A stretch of DNA of 7,146 nucleotides, from positions 1 through 7,146 of the forward strand of contig JAQCDI010000131.1 of NCBI GenBank assembly GCA_027620595.1, written 5' to 3'. Of this stretch, positions 7,110-7,146 are shown in pieces (positions within the stretch are counted from its first letter, which is position 1; each line of letters begins with the position of its first letter). The DNA comes from Bacteroidota bacterium (GTDB lineage Bacteria > Bacteroidota > Rhodothermia > Rhodothermales > UBA10348). The notes below the pieces were generated by a model. It did no database searches. It saw nothing but the letters and a program-made list of their open reading frames with translations, and was not told the DNA's origin. A program made the position numbers and the translations under genes.

Positions 7110-7146
7110 GCTCGTCTTTCCCGTTTGGCGGGGCGCGGGATCGGAG

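Noticed and set aside
7110..7146. Start of rnc after fabF
   Set aside because: acpP-fabF-rnc is a common order, but the remaining 37 bases contain no recognisable start or RNase III sequence.

Overview
This is a GC-rich bacterial window of four genes, nearly all of it protein-coding. The largest protein ends in a type IX secretion (Por) C-terminal sorting domain, a system confined to the Bacteroidota/Rhodothermota side of the FCB group. Three of the four start codons lack a Shine-Dalgarno sequence, as is usual there. The high GC (roughly 60% by eye) favours a Rhodothermota-like lineage (Rhodothermales/Salinibacter type) over a classic AT-rich Bacteroidota. That placement is inference; no rRNA is present to test it.

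Left part, minus strand (56-5316). metK (S-adenosylmethionine synthetase) is followed after a short gap by a very large secreted metalloprotease in the same direction. The protease reads as signal peptide, FTP/PepSY-type propeptide, M36 (fungalysin-like) catalytic domain with an HEYGH zinc site, a mosaic of Ig-like and jelly-roll modules, and a T9SS sorting domain. The accessory part contains a tandem duplication of an Ig-plus-jelly-roll pair.

Centre (5317-5560). A 244-base divergent intergenic region separates metK from the plus-strand fatty-acid genes. It holds a plausible Bacteroidota-type promoter (TTG ... TAGTTTTC) pointing at acpP. Just downstream is a perfect 9-bp stem with a nested 5-bp stem, which would lie at or near the 5' end of the acpP message.

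Right part, plus strand (5561-7109). acpP (acyl carrier protein) and fabF (beta-ketoacyl-ACP synthase II) form the conserved acpP-fabF pair. ACP carries the growing acyl chain on a phosphopantetheine arm and FabF extends it. In many bacteria rnc follows; the window stops 37 bases after fabF, so this cannot be seen.

No mobile element, CRISPR array, tRNA, rRNA or recognisable defence system is present. The window looks like ordinary core genome plus one lineage-specific secreted protease. The items most worth a second look are the acpP leader hairpin and the modular build of the protease. I do not see a new multi-gene system.
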